A stretch of 64,000 nt of DNA from Flavilitoribacter sp020436695 (GCA_041392665.1 JAWKLQ010000018.1:123575-187574); one strand, 5' to 3'. Shown: positions 16,505 to 25,103, counted from the first letter of the stretch. The notes: generated from the sequence alone by a model not told the origin. Numbers and translations are program-made.

Positions 16505-18370
16505 CTAAGCCAAATCTGCCAAATTGCGCAAAAATGCCCCTGGATATCCCCCTTGCTGCACCTGCTTGAGCAGGTTGCCGATCGTCGTGCGATTGTCGGA
16601 ATGACCGACTACCACTTTATATACCGTCTTACCATTCAGCTCGTTAATATTGACGATCACCGGCTGCCCGAAAGTACGTTGCAGTTTTTCCGCCTGGATC
16701 AGTACATTTCCATAATCGTAAAAAGCGCCGATCTGAACTCCGTAGCCGGAAGCGTTCTGACGTTCCACATCAAAACGAAAAAGTCCCTGGCCGGTACTCA
16801 CCGTTTCGGCTACTACCGGAACAGGTATTGGCTTTTCCGCCCGCCGGAGTGCTTCCGCTACTGCCTTATCGGCGTTGACCCGGCCGTAGCCGTATTTGTC
16901 TGAGTGACCATTCGTGTAGTCATAAGAATTGCCGATCTTATCAGCCGTGCTTTGCAGGATCTCTTTCACTTCCTTGGCCGTCAGGTCCGGGTTGGCCGAC
17001 AACATGAGGGCGCAAATACCGGCTACCAGCGGCGTAGAACTTGAGGTACCACCAAAGTGTTTGTAATTAGCTCCACGGGAGCGGCCGTCGCGCCAGAATT
17101 TAAAGTTGCCGGACTCCCCACTCAGTCCCTGATCCCAGGAAGCCCGGGCAGCGATAATGGGCCAGTCGCCATTAGAGGGCGCTACCACACTGAGCTGGCT
17201 GCCCCGGTTGGAATAGCTGGCGTGAGTATCCTGGCTGGTACTAGCCCCAACCGCGATCACGTCCGGGTGGGCCGAATAATAATTCAGGTAATTCAAATCT
17301 TCATTGCCGGCTGCAAAACAGATCACACAACCTTTACCGTTGCGACCTTCACGGGCAGCTTTAGCGATCACCTGTTCTTTCAGCGGGCTGAGAGTGAAAT
17401 TGGAATCGGTGGTACCCCAACTGCAACTGATCACATCAGCTCCATTCTTTATGCAGTAATTGAACATCTCCTCCGTATCGCGCACACTGAATGAGGTACC
17501 ATGTACCGGCATGAAACGGGCCGAAGGTGCAGCTCCGACGATGCCCTGACCGTTGGAAGAGGCGATAGCCACACTCGCACAGGGTGTACCATGGGTATAT
17601 TGCGGGTTGCCTTGCGGAATGTTGGTGTTCCGATCCCATACATTGTAGGGCTTTATGATCTTACCGGTCAGATCGGGATGGGAAAGATCAAAACCATTGT
17701 CAATAATAGCTACGGTGATCTGAGAAGATCCGGTATTACCCAGGCGTCGCCAGGCATCGATCACTTTGGCGTCGGCTCCTTTTCGCAGACGGAAGTTCAC
17801 ATCTACCACGTAACCGTTATTCTCCAGATGCCATTCGTGGGGCACTAATTCATCACTGGGGCCGGTAAAATATTCGGTCAGCGGCATATCCAGGTCCGGC
17901 TCAGCCATTTTGACCAACGATATCTTTTGCAGGGCAGCAGCCACTTTCAGCGGATTGGGTGAATTTTCTGTCACCTTCACTACAATGGTCGTATCATCCC
18001 GTCTTTCCAAAAGCGCCAATGCGAATTCCTCCAGTACCACATTCTGTTCTTCCTTACCTACATTGTCCTCAAAAACAATGAAGATCTCTCCGGTAGGGAC
18101 CATCGGTTTGTTACTGCCTTCGGCATAATAGACATGGGTGCCTACCGCTACATCTTCCCGGGCTCTGACCTCATCCAGCTTCTTGTCTACTGTTTCGCCT
18201 TCCTGCTCCAGTGTAACGACCTGGAAGCCTCCCAGGCTGGGAATGACTTCGTCCTTAACAAAACTTTTATTTTTGATATCCTCATCGTCTTTGGTCTTTA
18301 CTCCTACGAATTGGGCACTCTTTTTTACGGTGATCTCTCCTTTGCCGCTGCGTACGGTTATTTTGCTCAT
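16505..18370 (-). CDS. subtilisin-like (S8) peptidase with C-terminal SPOR-like domain
   Basis: 621 residues. An N-terminal region of about 170 residues without recognisable family precedes a complete S8 domain: Asp224 in AIIDNGFDLSHPDL, His260 in THGTPCASVA, oxyanion Asn356 in CFAAGNED and Ser443 in GGTSSSTP. The end (about 540-621: GYGVQIGAFYDYGNVLIQAEKLQ ... GKTVYKVVVG) matches a SPOR fold, which in other proteins binds denuded peptidoglycan. There is no Sec signal peptide and no membrane helix, so either it works in the cytoplasm or leaves by another route; a peptidoglycan-binding tail without a signal is a contradiction worth resolving. It is the last gene of the sigma/anti-sigma/OmpA run, separated from the OmpA gene by 164 bases containing an inverted repeat. 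Confidence 0.88.
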   Translation of the reverse strand: MSKITVRSGKGEITVKKSAQFVGVKTKDDEDIKNKSFVKDEVIPSLGGFQVVTLEQEGETVDKKLDEVRAREDVAVGTHVYYAEGSNKPMVPTGEIFIVFEDNVGKEEQNVVLEEFALALLERRDDTTIVVKVTENSPNPLKVAAALQKISLVKMAEPDLDMPLTEYFTGPSDELVPHEWHLENNGYVVDVNFRLRKGADAKVIDAWRRLGNTGSSQITVAIIDNGFDLSHPDLTGKIIKPYNVWDRNTNIPQGNPQYTHGTPCASVAIASSNGQGIVGAAPSARFMPVHGTSFSVRDTEEMFNYCIKNGADVISCSWGTTDSNFTLSPLKEQVIAKAAREGRNGKGCVICFAAGNEDLNYLNYYSAHPDVIAVGASTSQDTHASYSNRGSQLSVVAPSNGDWPIIAARASWDQGLSGESGNFKFWRDGRSRGANYKHFGGTSSSTPLVAGICALMLSANPDLTAKEVKEILQSTADKIGNSYDYTNGHSDKYGYGRVNADKAVAEALRRAEKPIPVPVVAETVSTGQGLFRFDVERQNASGYGVQIGAFYDYGNVLIQAEKLQRTFGQPVIVNINELNGKTVYKVVVGHSDNRTTIGNLLKQVQQGGYPGAFLRNLADLA

Positions 18371-18405
18371 ATGTTCTGCGTTAGGTGTGGGATTCTTTAT
18401 TAGTC

Positions 18406-18480
18406 CGTTAGTCGTAAGTCATCAGTCGTAAGTCTGTTGACCAGAGACTGAAGACTTACGACTTACCGACTTACGACTAA
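18406..18480. repeat. inverted repeat with iterated arms, agtcgtaagtc family, copy 1
   Basis: Left arm 18408-18435 repeats the motif agtcgtaagtc twice; right arm 18452-18480 carries the inverse gacttacgact units. It fills the gap between the S8 peptidase start and the OmpA stop. A second copy of the family is at 52863-53097. Confidence 0.8.
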
Positions 18481-18534
18481 TTTGCAATATAACTTTTTTA
18501 ACTGTTGTGTTGTTGTTCGGTTTCGCAAATAAAG

Positions 18535-19563
18535 CTAATTCTCAAGCACCCTGATCTCCACCCGCCGGTTCAGGGCCTGTTCCTGCTCCGAAGTTGCCTT
18601 GGGATAGCGCATCTGCGTATTTCCATAGCCGGCGTATTTGATGCGGGATGGGTCGATATTGTTCTTCAGGAGATAGTCGTATACCAGTTTGGCCCGCGCT
18701 ACCGATAACTGCCAGTACCAGGAATCCTGCTCCACCGGCGGACTATTCGGATAATTGATGTGCCCGGCAATCTCGATCTTCAGTTGGGGGTTGACCTGCA
18801 TGAAACGCAATACTTTGGGCAACTCCGGTTCGGATCTCGGCAAGAGTACTGCCTGATCTCCCTTGAAGTACAGATTCTCTATATCCGCAGATTCTCCCTT
18901 TCTGGCTGGCGGTAAGTTCAGGTCCAACACGACACCGTCGGTTGCCTTGAAGAGTTTGCTTTGAAAAAAGTGATCTTTGGCATACACATCCAGTCCGATC
19001 ACCTCCTGATCCGGTACGGCGTGCCGAAAGTGGCCGCTACTATCAGTACTCAGAGAATCCCGGAACTGTTTACCCCGAAGGATAATATCGGCATAAATTC
19101 CTTCTCCGCTCTCTTCATCCCTGATCTGGCCCGTCAGGAAACGCATATGTTTGGGCTCATAAAGATCAATAGTCACCCGCCGGTTGAGCTGGCGACCGGT
19201 GTCATCAGCATTAGAAGCTACCGGATGGTGTTCACCAAACGTTTCAATGACCAGCACCGAATCGGGGATACCCAAGCCGGCCAGGGCTGTTCTCACACTT
19301 TCTGCCCGCCGGTCACTCAATGCCTGATTATTCTGATCGTTACCGATAGCATCCGTGTGAGCGGTAATGTGGATCTTCAAGGGAGCTGAACGCTCAAAAA
19401 TAGTTTGTACTTCCCGCAGGGTAGAATCGGCATCCGGGCGGAGTTCATGTTTGCCAAAATCGAAATACACCACCTTTGAAGCTACCAATGTTAAAGAATC
19501 AAAAGTACTCTGTGCTGATAGTGCAAAGGGAAAAAACAGGAAAAGGGGGTAGAAAAATCGCAT
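18535..19563 (-). CDS. outer-membrane protein with two OmpA domains
   Basis: 342 residues with a signal peptide ending ...FALSAQS. Two OmpA-type peptidoglycan-binding domains flank a central beta domain. The first (about residues 30-130) shows YFDFGKHELRPDADSTL and ITAHTDAIGNDQNNQALSDRRAESV; the second (about 225-342) shows LYFKGDQAVLLPRSEPEL, IEIAGHINYPNS and LSVARAKLVYDYLLKNNIDPSRI ... NRRVEIRVLEN. The middle resembles a carboxypeptidase-regulatory-like module (GQIRDEESGEGIYADIILRG). Having two OmpA domains and no barrel suggests a periplasmic tether or sensor of the cell wall. It is the third gene of the ECF sigma operon, 57 bases after the anti-sigma-like gene. Confidence 0.88.
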   Translation of the reverse strand: MRFFYPLFLFFPFALSAQSTFDSLTLVASKVVYFDFGKHELRPDADSTLREVQTIFERSAPLKIHITAHTDAIGNDQNNQALSDRRAESVRTALAGLGIPDSVLVIETFGEHHPVASNADDTGRQLNRRVTIDLYEPKHMRFLTGQIRDEESGEGIYADIILRGKQFRDSLSTDSSGHFRHAVPDQEVIGLDVYAKDHFFQSKLFKATDGVVLDLNLPPARKGESADIENLYFKGDQAVLLPRSEPELPKVLRFMQVNPQLKIEIAGHINYPNSPPVEQDSWYWQLSVARAKLVYDYLLKNNIDPSRIKYAGYGNTQMRYPKATSEQEQALNRRVEIRVLEN

Positions 19564-19620
19564 GTTGGAAGGGTTTTTCTACATAATGGTCAGACTACAG
19601 AAAGTTACACCTAAACGTGT

Positions 19621-20373
19621 TTATTCCAGCGCTTTCAGCAATTCAGCCGCTTTTGCCGCATTGAATCCCTGATTGGCCGCCACTTTATTCAGATAAGTTT
19701 GGGCGGAAGTCGTTTCGCCGGCTTGCAGAAAGGCCAGTGCCAGATACCAGCTCGCTTCCATATTTACCTGTTCATCGCTTCCATCGGCCAGGGGGCGCAA
19801 GGTGCCGATAGCCGTTTCGGCCTGCTGTGCACCGAGCTGACTGATGCCTGCTAAAAGTTTATGATTGGTATTAGCGGGTTCGAGCCGGGCCAGTTCCAGG
19901 AACAGACGGGCCGCTTCTGCATAGTCTTTCCCGATATAAGCCTGGCTGGCCTGATTCCGAAGCGGAATGATCTCATCTTCGTAACTGCTCATCTGGGTTT
20001 CCAGCGGCAATTGTTCAAAACTATCCATTGCCAGGGCTTCAGGTGATGGCCCCTGCAGGCCCAGCCAGGCAAAGAAGCCGATCAACAGCAACATACTGGC
20101 CGCAATAGCAAGGATACGAGGGCTTTTCACAATACGTAAGAAGCTGCCACCGGATTTGAACTTCCATTCGGCGTCTACCCGTTGTAGTACGCGCCGGAAC
20201 TGGTGCACACCTTCTCCGGCCAGGGTTTCGGCCAGTTCGCGGTGCAGGCTGACGGAAGCGGCCAGTTGGGGGTCATTAGCAAGCTTTTCGTTGAACTCAT
20301 CTAATTCCCCGGGCAACATGGCCCCCTGCAGGTAGCGCTCAATGCGATTGTATTCTTCTGCGGTTGAGGACAT
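19621..20373 (-). CDS. anti-sigma-factor-like membrane protein with TPR repeats
   Basis: 250 residues. The N-terminal 60 residues (EEYNRIERYLQGAMLPGELDEFNEKLANDPQL) resemble the cytoplasmic sigma-binding part of Bacteroidota anti-sigma proteins. One membrane helix spans about 87-106 (ILAIAASMLLLIGFFAWLGL). The outer part (about 130-250) consists of TPR-like helical pairs (DYAEAARLFLELARLEP, ASWYLALAFLQAGETTSAQTYL). It starts 9 bases after the sigma gene stop, which supports a sigma/anti-sigma pair. The TPR part would face the periplasm and could sense a protein partner such as the OmpA protein encoded next. Confidence 0.8.
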   Translation of the reverse strand: MSSTAEEYNRIERYLQGAMLPGELDEFNEKLANDPQLAASVSLHRELAETLAGEGVHQFRRVLQRVDAEWKFKSGGSFLRIVKSPRILAIAASMLLLIGFFAWLGLQGPSPEALAMDSFEQLPLETQMSSYEDEIIPLRNQASQAYIGKDYAEAARLFLELARLEPANTNHKLLAGISQLGAQQAETAIGTLRPLADGSDEQVNMEASWYLALAFLQAGETTSAQTYLNKVAANQGFNAAKAAELLKALE

Positions 20374-20382
20374 AGTTTTACT

Positions 20383-20961
20383 TTACTGGTTTTTTAATTC
20401 TCTAAATACCGGGTCCTGATGAATAGCGCTGATCAGTTTATTTTTACATTCGAACTTCTTCTTCTTAATAAAGGATTCGGAAGTCTCCAGCCGGTCGGCA
20501 ATATCCTTCATCGGCACTTTGTCGAAATACCAGCTCAGGATCTGTTTACATTTTTCTCCCAACTGGTCAAAGCAACGGAAGTAAGTGCGATCCCGCTCCA
20601 TTCTTTCCAGATCGATGCCGAGGGTTTCCGTAGTGGATACCTGCTCCACCATATCGACCGGTGCCTGTAGGGAAACCCGCTTTGATTTGCGCAAGCTGCG
20701 TAACCAAAGATTGCGGCAGATCACCTGAATGTAGGTGCGCAGGGCGACGGTAAGTTCCAGATCTTTGTCTACCAGCTTTCGGTAGATGGCGATCAGGGCT
20801 TCCTGAAAAAGGTCGCGTGCATCCGCCTCCGAACCATTATTGCTGCGAACGTACCGGATGATGTCGGGGAGATAAATATCGTAGAGTGCTTTTACCTTAC
20901 GAGTATCTCCAGACAGTAAGCCATCCAGTAATGCTTGGTCCGCTGTATCAGTCGTATTCAT
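20383..20961 (-). CDS. ECF-type RNA polymerase sigma factor
   Basis: 192 residues. Region 2 is seen in LYDIYLPDIIRYVRSNNGSEADARDLFQEALIAIYRKL and region 4 in CKQILSWYFDKVPMKDIADRLETSESFIKKKKFECKNKL, the layout of extracytoplasmic-function sigma-70 factors. It opens a co-directional run with an anti-sigma-like TPR membrane protein, a double-OmpA protein and a subtilase. The leader region upstream is long (about 760 bases without a gene) and contains a G-rich block on the sense strand. Confidence 0.9.
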   Translation of the reverse strand: MNTTDTADQALLDGLLSGDTRKVKALYDIYLPDIIRYVRSNNGSEADARDLFQEALIAIYRKLVDKDLELTVALRTYIQVICRNLWLRSLRKSKRVSLQAPVDMVEQVSTTETLGIDLERMERDRTYFRCFDQLGEKCKQILSWYFDKVPMKDIADRLETSESFIKKKKFECKNKLISAIHQDPVFRELKNQ

Positions 20962-21196
20962 TATAAAATACCAGTTTAGGAGGATTGGTTACGGCAAAAA
21001 ACAAAAAAATTAAAAAAAATTAAAAAGACCGGTAACCTTTACGGATGTGAAGATATATTAAGACGTGAACTTGAAAGCAAGGTCATAAAATAAGCCCAAA
21101 AAACCTTTGACATTTACACATGCAACATATCGGTTAAGTCTTGTCGCTGACTCCATGGGAACCTACTGTGATTGGTAAACACCTAAGACCATGAAA

Positions 21197-21225
21197 CCCC
21201 GAACCCCAAACAACCCCATAACCCC
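21197..21225 (-). promoter_or_regulatory. G-quadruplex-capable motif upstream of the ECF sigma operon
   Basis: On the minus strand four GGGG tracts occur at 21222-21225, 21214-21217, 21204-21207 and 21197-21200 with loops of 4, 6 and 3 bases, a canonical four-tetrad motif. Two further GGGG tracts follow upstream at 21238-21241 and 21254-21257. The G-rich strand is the sense strand of the sigma operon, about 240 bases before its ATG. Confidence 0.6.
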
Positions 21226-21668
21226 AATAGCTGCAGACCCCAATCCTTAGAAACCCCAAAATTGGTTTCCGGGAGTATCAGTGACAAGCAGCCGATGGCC
21301 AAGAAGCAGTTATTGTAAGAGACGGTCTGACTGTCGGTTTCGGTTAAAAGAAAGTGATCTTATTTTCTTTCCGTCAACCGCTTACCGCTTAGCCGTTACC
21401 GTCATTTACACTTTTCGGTTGGTAAAACTGAATCTCGATTTTAGGAATAATTGAATCCCCATTCATCCTTTCGTTATTCCTATGTTTTCTTAAAAACCCC
21501 TAAAACCGGGATGTAAATTTCATTTTGGCACGAATGTGCGTGTTTCTTTTACCAACAATCATCCCATTAAGGTAACCCCAGCAAATCCCCTGATTCCCGC
21601 CCTCATGCGGGAATCACTTGGGGGTAAAGAACACAAACTGCCTGAGTAACCGTTTGAATTTTTTTCCG

Positions 21669-21701
21669 TTTGACAAAATTAGTAAATTTAGATTTGCTAA
21701 T
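21669..21701 (+). promoter_or_regulatory. promoter with overlapping inverted repeat for the small peptide gene
   Basis: TTTG (21669-21672), 16 bases, then TAGATTTG (21689-21696) matches the Bacteroidota -33/-7 consensus. An inverted repeat attagtaaat (21678-21687) / atttgctaat (21692-21701), nine of ten pairs, covers the -7 box and could be an operator. Confidence 0.55.
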
Positions 21702-21725
21702 CTGTTCATTCTAAAAACCCATATT

Positions 21726-21866
21726 ATGAGAGCACAATGGTTTTTTAACACCCCCGATGAGGGAACCACCACCGATACCTCCGGTGGCACTACCCCACCG
21801 CCTACGGATCCTGATGATCCGGGACGTACCGATACGGATACGATCCCCAAAAAGAAAGCAGAATAG
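21726..21866 (+). CDS. 46-residue Thr/Pro/Asp-rich small protein
   Basis: Not a recognised family. The protein begins MRAQWFFNTPDEG and continues as a low-complexity Thr/Pro/Asp/Gly tail with PPPTDPDDPG and a basic end (IPKKKAE). No signal peptide or membrane helix. Reality as a gene is supported by its surroundings: a consensus promoter 30 bases upstream and a strong hairpin terminator 38 bases downstream, making a complete monocistronic unit. It is divergent from the ECF sigma operon and convergent with lysS. The aromatic N-terminal block is the only part likely to be structured. It could be a small partner or substrate of the sigma/subtilase module, which is speculation. Confidence 0.6.
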   Translation: MRAQWFFNTPDEGTTTDTSGGTTPPPTDPDDPGRTDTDTIPKKKAE

Positions 21867-21903
21867 ATCTATATATTTTGCTCTCTTTCCATCCTGAAAT
21901 TGA

Positions 21904-21936
21904 AAAGGTCTTCCGGCAAACGCTGGAAGACCTTTT
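21904..21936. terminator. bidirectional rho-independent terminator
   Basis: Stem aaggtcttcc (21905-21914) / ggaagacctt (21925-21934) with a 10-base loop, followed on the plus strand by a T run and on the minus strand by ttttcaattt. It serves the small peptide gene (+) and lysS (-). Confidence 0.85.
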
Positions 21937-21954
21937 TTGCGTCATTGGATTTCC

Positions 21955-23694
21955 TTACGCTTCTTTTTTTACTTTCTTTTCCGACTTCATCTGCGGGAAG
22001 AACAGCACCTCCTGAATGGAAGACTGATCGGTCAGCAGCATGGTCAGGCGGTCAATACCGATACCCAGTCCGGAAGTGGGCGGCATACCGTATTCCAATG
22101 AACGGAGGAAATCTTCATCCAGCGCCATGGCTTCTTCATCTCCGCGCTCGGCCAGTTCCAACTGCTCCTGAAAACGTTCGCGCTGATCCAATGGATCGTT
22201 CAATTCCGAATAGGCATTGGCGATCTCCTTTCCGTTGACAAACAGTTCAAAGCGTTCCACCAGCCCCTCAGTAATGCGATGCTTTTTAGCCAGCGGCGTC
22301 ATTTCGATGGGATAGTCCGTGATGTAAGTTGGCTGGATCAGATTGGCCTCCACTTTTTCCCCGAAGATCTCGTCGATCAGTTTCCCGCGTCCCATGGACG
22401 GGTCCACCTCAACGTGTAACTCCTTACACAGATCTCGTAGTTGCGCCTCATCCATTTCGGAAATATCCACACCGGTGTATTCCTTGATGGAGTCGTACAT
22501 GCTCAGCCTACGATAAGGACCGGCAAAGTCGATCACATGTTTGCCCACCGGCACTTTGGTATCGCCATCGTTCACTTCGCGGGTAATGTATTCCAGGCAC
22601 TGTTCCACCATTTCCATCATCCAGTTGTAGTCTTTATAGGCTACATAGATCTCCATGGAGGTAAATTCCGGATTGTGCGTGCGGTCCATACCCTCGTTAC
22701 GGAACATCTTGCCGATCTCATACACGCCATCGAAACCGCCCACGATCAGTCTTTTCAGATATAGCTCGTTGGCAATACGCATGTACAAGGGCATGTCCAG
22801 CGTATTGTGGTGCGTAGAAAAAGGACGGGCAGCTGCACCACCATGTATGGGTTGCAGTACCGGCGTTTCCACTTCCAGCCAGCCCTGATTGTCAAAAAAG
22901 CGGCGCATAGCGGAAATGATACGGCTCCGCTTAACGAAGATCGCTTTTTTGTCCGGGTTGACCGTCAGATCTACGTAGCGCTGACGATAGCGTAGTTCCG
23001 GATCGGTGAAAGCATCGTGGATATTACCTTCCTTATCTCTTTTTACAATGGGCAGTGGCCGTAGGGCTTTGCTCAGGAAAGTCAGATCGGTAACGTGCAG
23101 CGTCAGTTCACCGGTACCGGTTGAGAACAGGAAACCCCTGACACCGATAAAATCACCGATGTCGAGCAATTTAAGTAATTGATTATAACGCTCCTGCTCT
23201 TCCTCCGTCGTACCCAGTTCTCCTTTGCGCAAGTACAACTGAACGCGCCCGTAATTGTCCTGCAACTGGGCAAAAGGGCCGCGCTGCCCCATAAAACGTC
23301 CGGCAACGGATATTTCGCCCACCTGATCTTTGTGAAATTCGCCCAGAGCAGATTCCCGCAATTCATTCACAAATTCTTCCAGCGACATAGGCGCGCGATC
23401 CAGCGAGGCGTCGAACTCGATCGTTTCACTCAGGCCGAGCTCTGTAGCGTCCAGCAGTGCCTGTGCTTTGAAGCGATTATTAGCCAGAATTTCCACTGCG
23501 GCCTTAGCCTTTTCCTCCCCAATACCTTTAATGCCGGCCAGTGCCGTGATCATATTGGCCTGCAGGTCAGCCGTAGTAAAATCGGTGCTTCTGAAATTGA
23601 CGTCAAAACGATCTGCCGGATAGGGATCAAATCCCAGATCGCGGATCTTTTGCAGATTCTCTCTTCTGACGATTTCCTGATCGCTCAAATGCAT
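21955..23694 (-). CDS. lysS: lysyl-tRNA synthetase, class II, with an N-terminal insertion
   Basis: 579 residues from ATG 23694 (MHLSDQEIVRRENLQKIRDLGFDPYP, the usual LysRS beginning); an in-frame extension to 23775 runs through repeat DNA and is unlikely to be translated. Class II motifs are clear: FITHHNTL-like ARPFSTHHNTLDMPLYMRIA, RNEGMDRTHNPEFTSMEIY and the final GLGIGIDRLTMLLTDQ. The enzyme charges tRNA-Lys in the cytoplasm. Oddity: between DPYPADRFDVNFRSTDF and the anticodon-binding OB strand VAGRFMGQRG there are about 95 residues where Bacteroidota LysRS usually has about 20-25. The insertion contains LAGIKGIGEEKAKAAVEIL, which looks like a helix-hairpin-helix nucleic-acid-binding motif. 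Confidence 0.95.
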   Translation of the reverse strand: MHLSDQEIVRRENLQKIRDLGFDPYPADRFDVNFRSTDFTTADLQANMITALAGIKGIGEEKAKAAVEILANNRFKAQALLDATELGLSETIEFDASLDRAPMSLEEFVNELRESALGEFHKDQVGEISVAGRFMGQRGPFAQLQDNYGRVQLYLRKGELGTTEEEQERYNQLLKLLDIGDFIGVRGFLFSTGTGELTLHVTDLTFLSKALRPLPIVKRDKEGNIHDAFTDPELRYRQRYVDLTVNPDKKAIFVKRSRIISAMRRFFDNQGWLEVETPVLQPIHGGAAARPFSTHHNTLDMPLYMRIANELYLKRLIVGGFDGVYEIGKMFRNEGMDRTHNPEFTSMEIYVAYKDYNWMMEMVEQCLEYITREVNDGDTKVPVGKHVIDFAGPYRRLSMYDSIKEYTGVDISEMDEAQLRDLCKELHVEVDPSMGRGKLIDEIFGEKVEANLIQPTYITDYPIEMTPLAKKHRITEGLVERFELFVNGKEIANAYSELNDPLDQRERFQEQLELAERGDEEAMALDEDFLRSLEYGMPPTSGLGIGIDRLTMLLTDQSSIQEVLFFPQMKSEKKVKKEA

Positions 23695-23732
23695 TTTATT
23701 AATATTATGATGTTGTGATGTTGTGATGCTAT
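23695..23732. repeat. gatgttgtgatg-type repeat directly upstream of lysS
   Basis: The stretch tgatgttgtgatgttgtgatg (split units at 23707-23728) matches the iterated motif of the family found at 32190-32285, 32974-33393 and 38855-39050. Only one arm is recognisable here and it abuts the lysS start codon. The remaining gap to 24091 (about 360 bases) holds no gene or other signal that I can support. Confidence 0.6.
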
Positions 23733-24091
23733 AATGGAACTGGCTCATTGCCAACTTGGAATTTTTATGTCCCATCTAATGGGATGAGCAGTTTTTTGGC
23801 CGAATCCTCATCGCAACTAATCCAAGTTTTCAGTGATCAGTCTTCAGTTGTTGCGAGCAAAGATAAAATGGAGCTGATCAACGCGAAATTAACCGGATGG
23901 AAGCCCTCATTTACCTATAATCCAAGCTAAAAACGTTGACTTTTAACCCTGGCATGACTAACTGACTACTGTGTAACTGACAACTTGCCTTAATTAAAAA
24001 ATGGTTGCAAAAATAGTAGTTTTTGCGAATTTGTAAGCAACAACCATTTGCCTGGTTTTTTGGTTCATATCCCGGAAGATAATAATGTTGC

Positions 24092-24994
24092 ATGCTGAAG
24101 ATCGCTTTTTCACCCATATACAAGTATCAATTGCCGGAAGGCCACCGCTTTCCCATGATCAAGTATGAACTGGTTCCGGAACAGTTACTATATGAGGGAA
24201 CGGTTACAGAAGAGAATTTTTTTCATCCGGAACCATTAACTGAAGAACAAATCCTGCTTACCCATACGCCTGGCTACTGGCAGAAATTGCAGGATCAGAC
24301 ACTGACCGTTAAGGAGATCAGGGCTATCGGTTTCCCGATGCGACCGGAACTGGTGTGGCGCGGCCGGCACATTGCCCAGGGCACCATTGACTGTGCGCGT
24401 AATGCGAGGGTACACGGCGTATCACTCAATATTGCCGGCGGTACTCATCACGCCTTTGCCGACCGAGGAGAGGGATTCTGTGTATTCAACGATATGGCCA
24501 TTGCCTCTAACTACCTCCTATCCACCGGCGAATTTCGAAAGATATTGATCGTGGACCTGGATGTCCATCAGGGAAATGGCACGGCTAGCATCTTTAAAAA
24601 TGAACCGAGGGTGTTCACCTTTAGCATGCACGGAGAGAAAAATTACCCCATACGCAAAGAACGATCCGATCTGGATATCCCCTTACCGGATAAGACCGGA
24701 GATGATTTGTACCTGTCCACCCTGCGGGAAATCCTCCCACGATTACTGGACGAGGTGCAACCCGATCTGGTCTTCTATTTATCCGGCGTAGATGTGCTGG
24801 AGAGTGACCGGCTGGGCCGACTGAGCCTGTCGTTACAGGGATGCAAAGAAAGGGATCGCTTTGTTTTTCAGATCTGTAAGCAAAACGGCCTGCCAGTTGC
24901 GGTTAGTATGGGCGGTGGGTATTCGCCCAAAATTGCGGCAATTGTGGAGGCGCACGCGAATACTTACCGGGTGGCTTCGGAGATCTTTTTCTAA
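24092..24994 (+). CDS. histone deacetylase-family protein (AcuC-like)
   Basis: 300 residues covering a full arginase-fold deacetylase domain: GGTHHAFADRGEGFCVFNDMA holds the paired active-site histidines, VDLDVHQGNGTASIF the zinc-binding Asp-x-His, YLSGVDVLESDRLGRLSLS the second zinc aspartate, and MGGGYSP the C-terminal glycine-rich loop. Bacterial members remove acyl groups from lysines of enzymes such as acetyl-CoA synthetase or from polyamines. It is a lone gene, divergent from lysS and convergent with the M49-like peptidase; the intergenic region gives no clue to substrate. Confidence 0.92.
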   Translation: MLKIAFSPIYKYQLPEGHRFPMIKYELVPEQLLYEGTVTEENFFHPEPLTEEQILLTHTPGYWQKLQDQTLTVKEIRAIGFPMRPELVWRGRHIAQGTIDCARNARVHGVSLNIAGGTHHAFADRGEGFCVFNDMAIASNYLLSTGEFRKILIVDLDVHQGNGTASIFKNEPRVFTFSMHGEKNYPIRKERSDLDIPLPDKTGDDLYLSTLREILPRLLDEVQPDLVFYLSGVDVLESDRLGRLSLSLQGCKERDRFVFQICKQNGLPVAVSMGGGYSPKIAAIVEAHANTYRVASEIFF

Positions 24995-25103
24995 GTGACG
25001 AAAATAAACGATCAATACTGCCGTATCCCCCAAGGCTTTTCCTTTAGATTCAAGGAAATTGTCCTTCAGGAGTACGCGCATTGAGAGATCCGGCAGATCA
25101 CAA

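Larger units (their letters stand above)
20962..21725. other. 764-bp intergenic region between the sigma operon and a small peptide gene
   Basis: No convincing gene on either strand except a possible 19-codon frame at 21191-21250 (MKPRTPNNPITPIAAD...). Next to the sigma start is an A-rich stretch (20995-21030). At 21197-21257 are six CCCC runs. Other CCCC runs are at about 21497 and 21575. A candidate promoter is at 21669-21701. The rest shows nothing I can name. Confidence 0.6.

Noticed and set aside
17057..17494. 145-codon open frame opposite the subtilase
   Set aside because: Shadow of the S8 catalytic region; no start signal or protein features.
21191..21250. 19-codon proline-rich frame (MKPRTPNNPITP...)
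   Set aside because: Too short to support; the CCCC spacing is not a multiple of three, so the C runs are better explained as a G-rich motif on the other strand.
23748..23930. 60-codon frame between lysS and the deacetylase
   Set aside because: Short, no promoter or domain, and overlaps repeat-like intergenic DNA.
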